Below, piece by piece: positions 63,310 to 64,000 of a stretch of DNA of 64,000 nt. The stretch is from an uncultured Pseudomonadales bacterium (GTDB lineage: Bacteria; Pseudomonadota; Gammaproteobacteria; Pseudomonadales; Azotimanducaceae). The translations under genes and the position numbers were made by a program. How positions within the stretch are numbered: the stretch's first letter is position 1; each line of letters begins with the position of its first letter. The DNA lies in assembly GCA_951813295.1 (NCBI GenBank), contig CATOTI010000002.1, forward strand, positions 1,426,001 through 1,490,000. Direction: 5' to 3'. The notes beneath the pieces are model-generated. The model saw only the letters and a program-made list of their open reading frames with translations, searched no databases and was not told the origin of the DNA.

Positions 63310-64000
63310 ATGGCAGTAAGCGCGGCGCACGCCGAGTTCATTCGCGGCCACTATCTGTTCGCCGGTCTGAGCGACCTCGATTTCGATCGAATCGCGGCGA
63401 ACATGACCTTTCAGGAACTCGCGAAGGGAGAACTCCTGTTCCTACGGGGCGATCCGGCCGACGCGTTCTTTTTTGTCGTGTCGGGACAGATCGAACTCTC
63501 GCTGACCTCTCCCGGCGGCAACAAAAAAGTCATCGAGGTCTTCACCGAAGGACGCACGTTCGCCGAGGCGATCGCTTTCATGCGAGAGCACCGTTATCCC
63601 GTCACATCCCAGGCGCTCATCGGCACCGAGCTCATCCGCGTTCCGAACGACAACTTCGTCCGCATGCTCTACGACAATCCCGATGCTTGCATGCTGTTGC
63701 TCTCGAACCTGTGCCAACACATGCACACGTTGGTGACCGAGATCGAACGCATTTCGCTCTACGACGCGCAGGAACGTTTCTGCGCCTACCTCCTGGATCT
63801 GGCGACGACTGACGGACCCACGGTGACGGTCAGTCTGGACCTCCCACGGCACGTGCTGGCCTCGAAGCTCTCCGTCAAGCCGGAAACGTTGTCGCGCATC
63901 CTCCAGAATCTGCAGATGAACGGGACGATCCAGATCAGCGGTCGAGAGGTGACGATCCCGGACAAACGCAATCTTCGTCGACTCGGCGAACGTCACGCCT
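63310..64000 (+). CDS. Crp/Fnr family regulator, Dnr/NnrR-like (incomplete at the right edge)
   Basis: The first 230 codons lie in the window with no stop. Residues 10-125 form the cyclic-nucleotide-like sensor barrel (FAGLSDLDFDRIAANM, LFLRGDPADAFFFVVSGQIEL) and about 150-215 the winged helix with recognition segment LASKLSVKPETLSRILQNL. FNR-type N-terminal cysteines are absent, which fits Dnr/NnrR NO sensors that use haem rather than an iron-sulfur cluster. It is 89 bases after norB and presumably binds the TTGAT-N4-GTCAA site at 60732. Just before it (about 63243-63268) short repeats of CGGATGGC occur. Confidence 0.87.
   Translation, partial: MAVSAAHAEFIRGHYLFAGLSDLDFDRIAANMTFQELAKGELLFLRGDPADAFFFVVSGQIELSLTSPGGNKKVIEVFTEGRTFAEAIAFMREHRYPVTSQALIGTELIRVPNDNFVRMLYDNPDACMLLLSNLCQHMHTLVTEIERISLYDAQERFCAYLLDLATTDGPTVTVSLDLPRHVLASKLSVKPETLSRILQNLQMNGTIQISGREVTIPDKRNLRRLGERHA

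Overview
The window is 64 kb of gene-dense, GC-rich bacterial chromosome. The gene families point to a member of the Pseudomonadota that respires aerobically and can also reduce nitric oxide: cNOR norCB with a Dnr-type regulator, a c4-like dihaem cytochrome, a DUF1289 protein, RecQ, many acyl-CoA dehydrogenases and a three-subunit molybdenum hydroxylase. No rRNA, tRNA, prophage, insertion sequence or CRISPR array was recognised. The genus cannot be fixed from sequence alone.

Layout. 1-6.6 kb: two Gfo/Idh/MocA oxidoreductases (one cut by the window edge), then a leftward ABC exporter / hydrolase / MFS set and a class III aminotransferase. 6.6-11.1 kb: a large DUF3604 protein, two cupins, a secreted phosphoesterase-like protein and DUF1289. 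11.3-14.1 kb: a rightward HAD / GMC oxidoreductase / gluconate-dehydrogenase-3-like trio. 14.1-18.5 kb: a leftward acyl-CoA set (enoyl-CoA hydratase, two acyl-CoA dehydrogenases, aminotransferase). 18.7-26.9 kb: an exported alpha/beta hydrolase facing a tightly overlapped five-gene leftward operon (Tat-exported TIM barrel, lipoprotein cytochrome of PVC type, two Gfo/Idh/MocA oxidoreductases, beta-lactamase-fold lipoprotein). 27.0-31.3 kb: TMEM220-like protein, small hypothetical, recQ, gamma-glutamyltransferase. 31.3-31.8 kb: the only long non-coding stretch, with a degenerate 24-bp tandem repeat and several perfect stem-loops.

31.8-42.1 kb is oxygenase-rich: a CmcJ/NvfI-like enzyme; an operon of Gfo/Idh/MocA, LLM flavin monooxygenase, VOC protein and PhyH dioxygenase facing a LysR regulator across a perfect T-N11-A operator; then PhyH / dihaem cytochrome c / PQQ dehydrogenase with a lanthanide-type Asp-x-Asp / PhyH. 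42.3-48.8 kb: amidase, AlkD-like protein, acyl-CoA dehydrogenase, an MDR oxidoreductase broken by one in-frame amber codon, an ECF sigma factor with a SnoaL-like tail and a small lipoprotein. 48.8-55.6 kb: two divergent catabolic operons, one with SDR, Rieske oxygenase, a 65-residue protein and a barrel protein, the other with SnoaL-like, NHL propeller, monooxygenase, amidohydrolase and Tat-cupin genes. 55.6-59.9 kb: a molybdenum hydroxylase operon ending in a MoaD/ThiS-like carrier. 60.0-64.0 kb: c4-like cytochrome diverging from a small membrane protein plus norC and norB, with a perfect FNR/DNR box between them and a Dnr-type gene running off the right edge.

Taken together, most of the window looks like a patchwork of catabolic operons feeding sugar-like, amide and acyl substrates into redox enzymes, several passing electrons to periplasmic c-type cytochromes. 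Substrates named here are inferences from family and neighbourhood.
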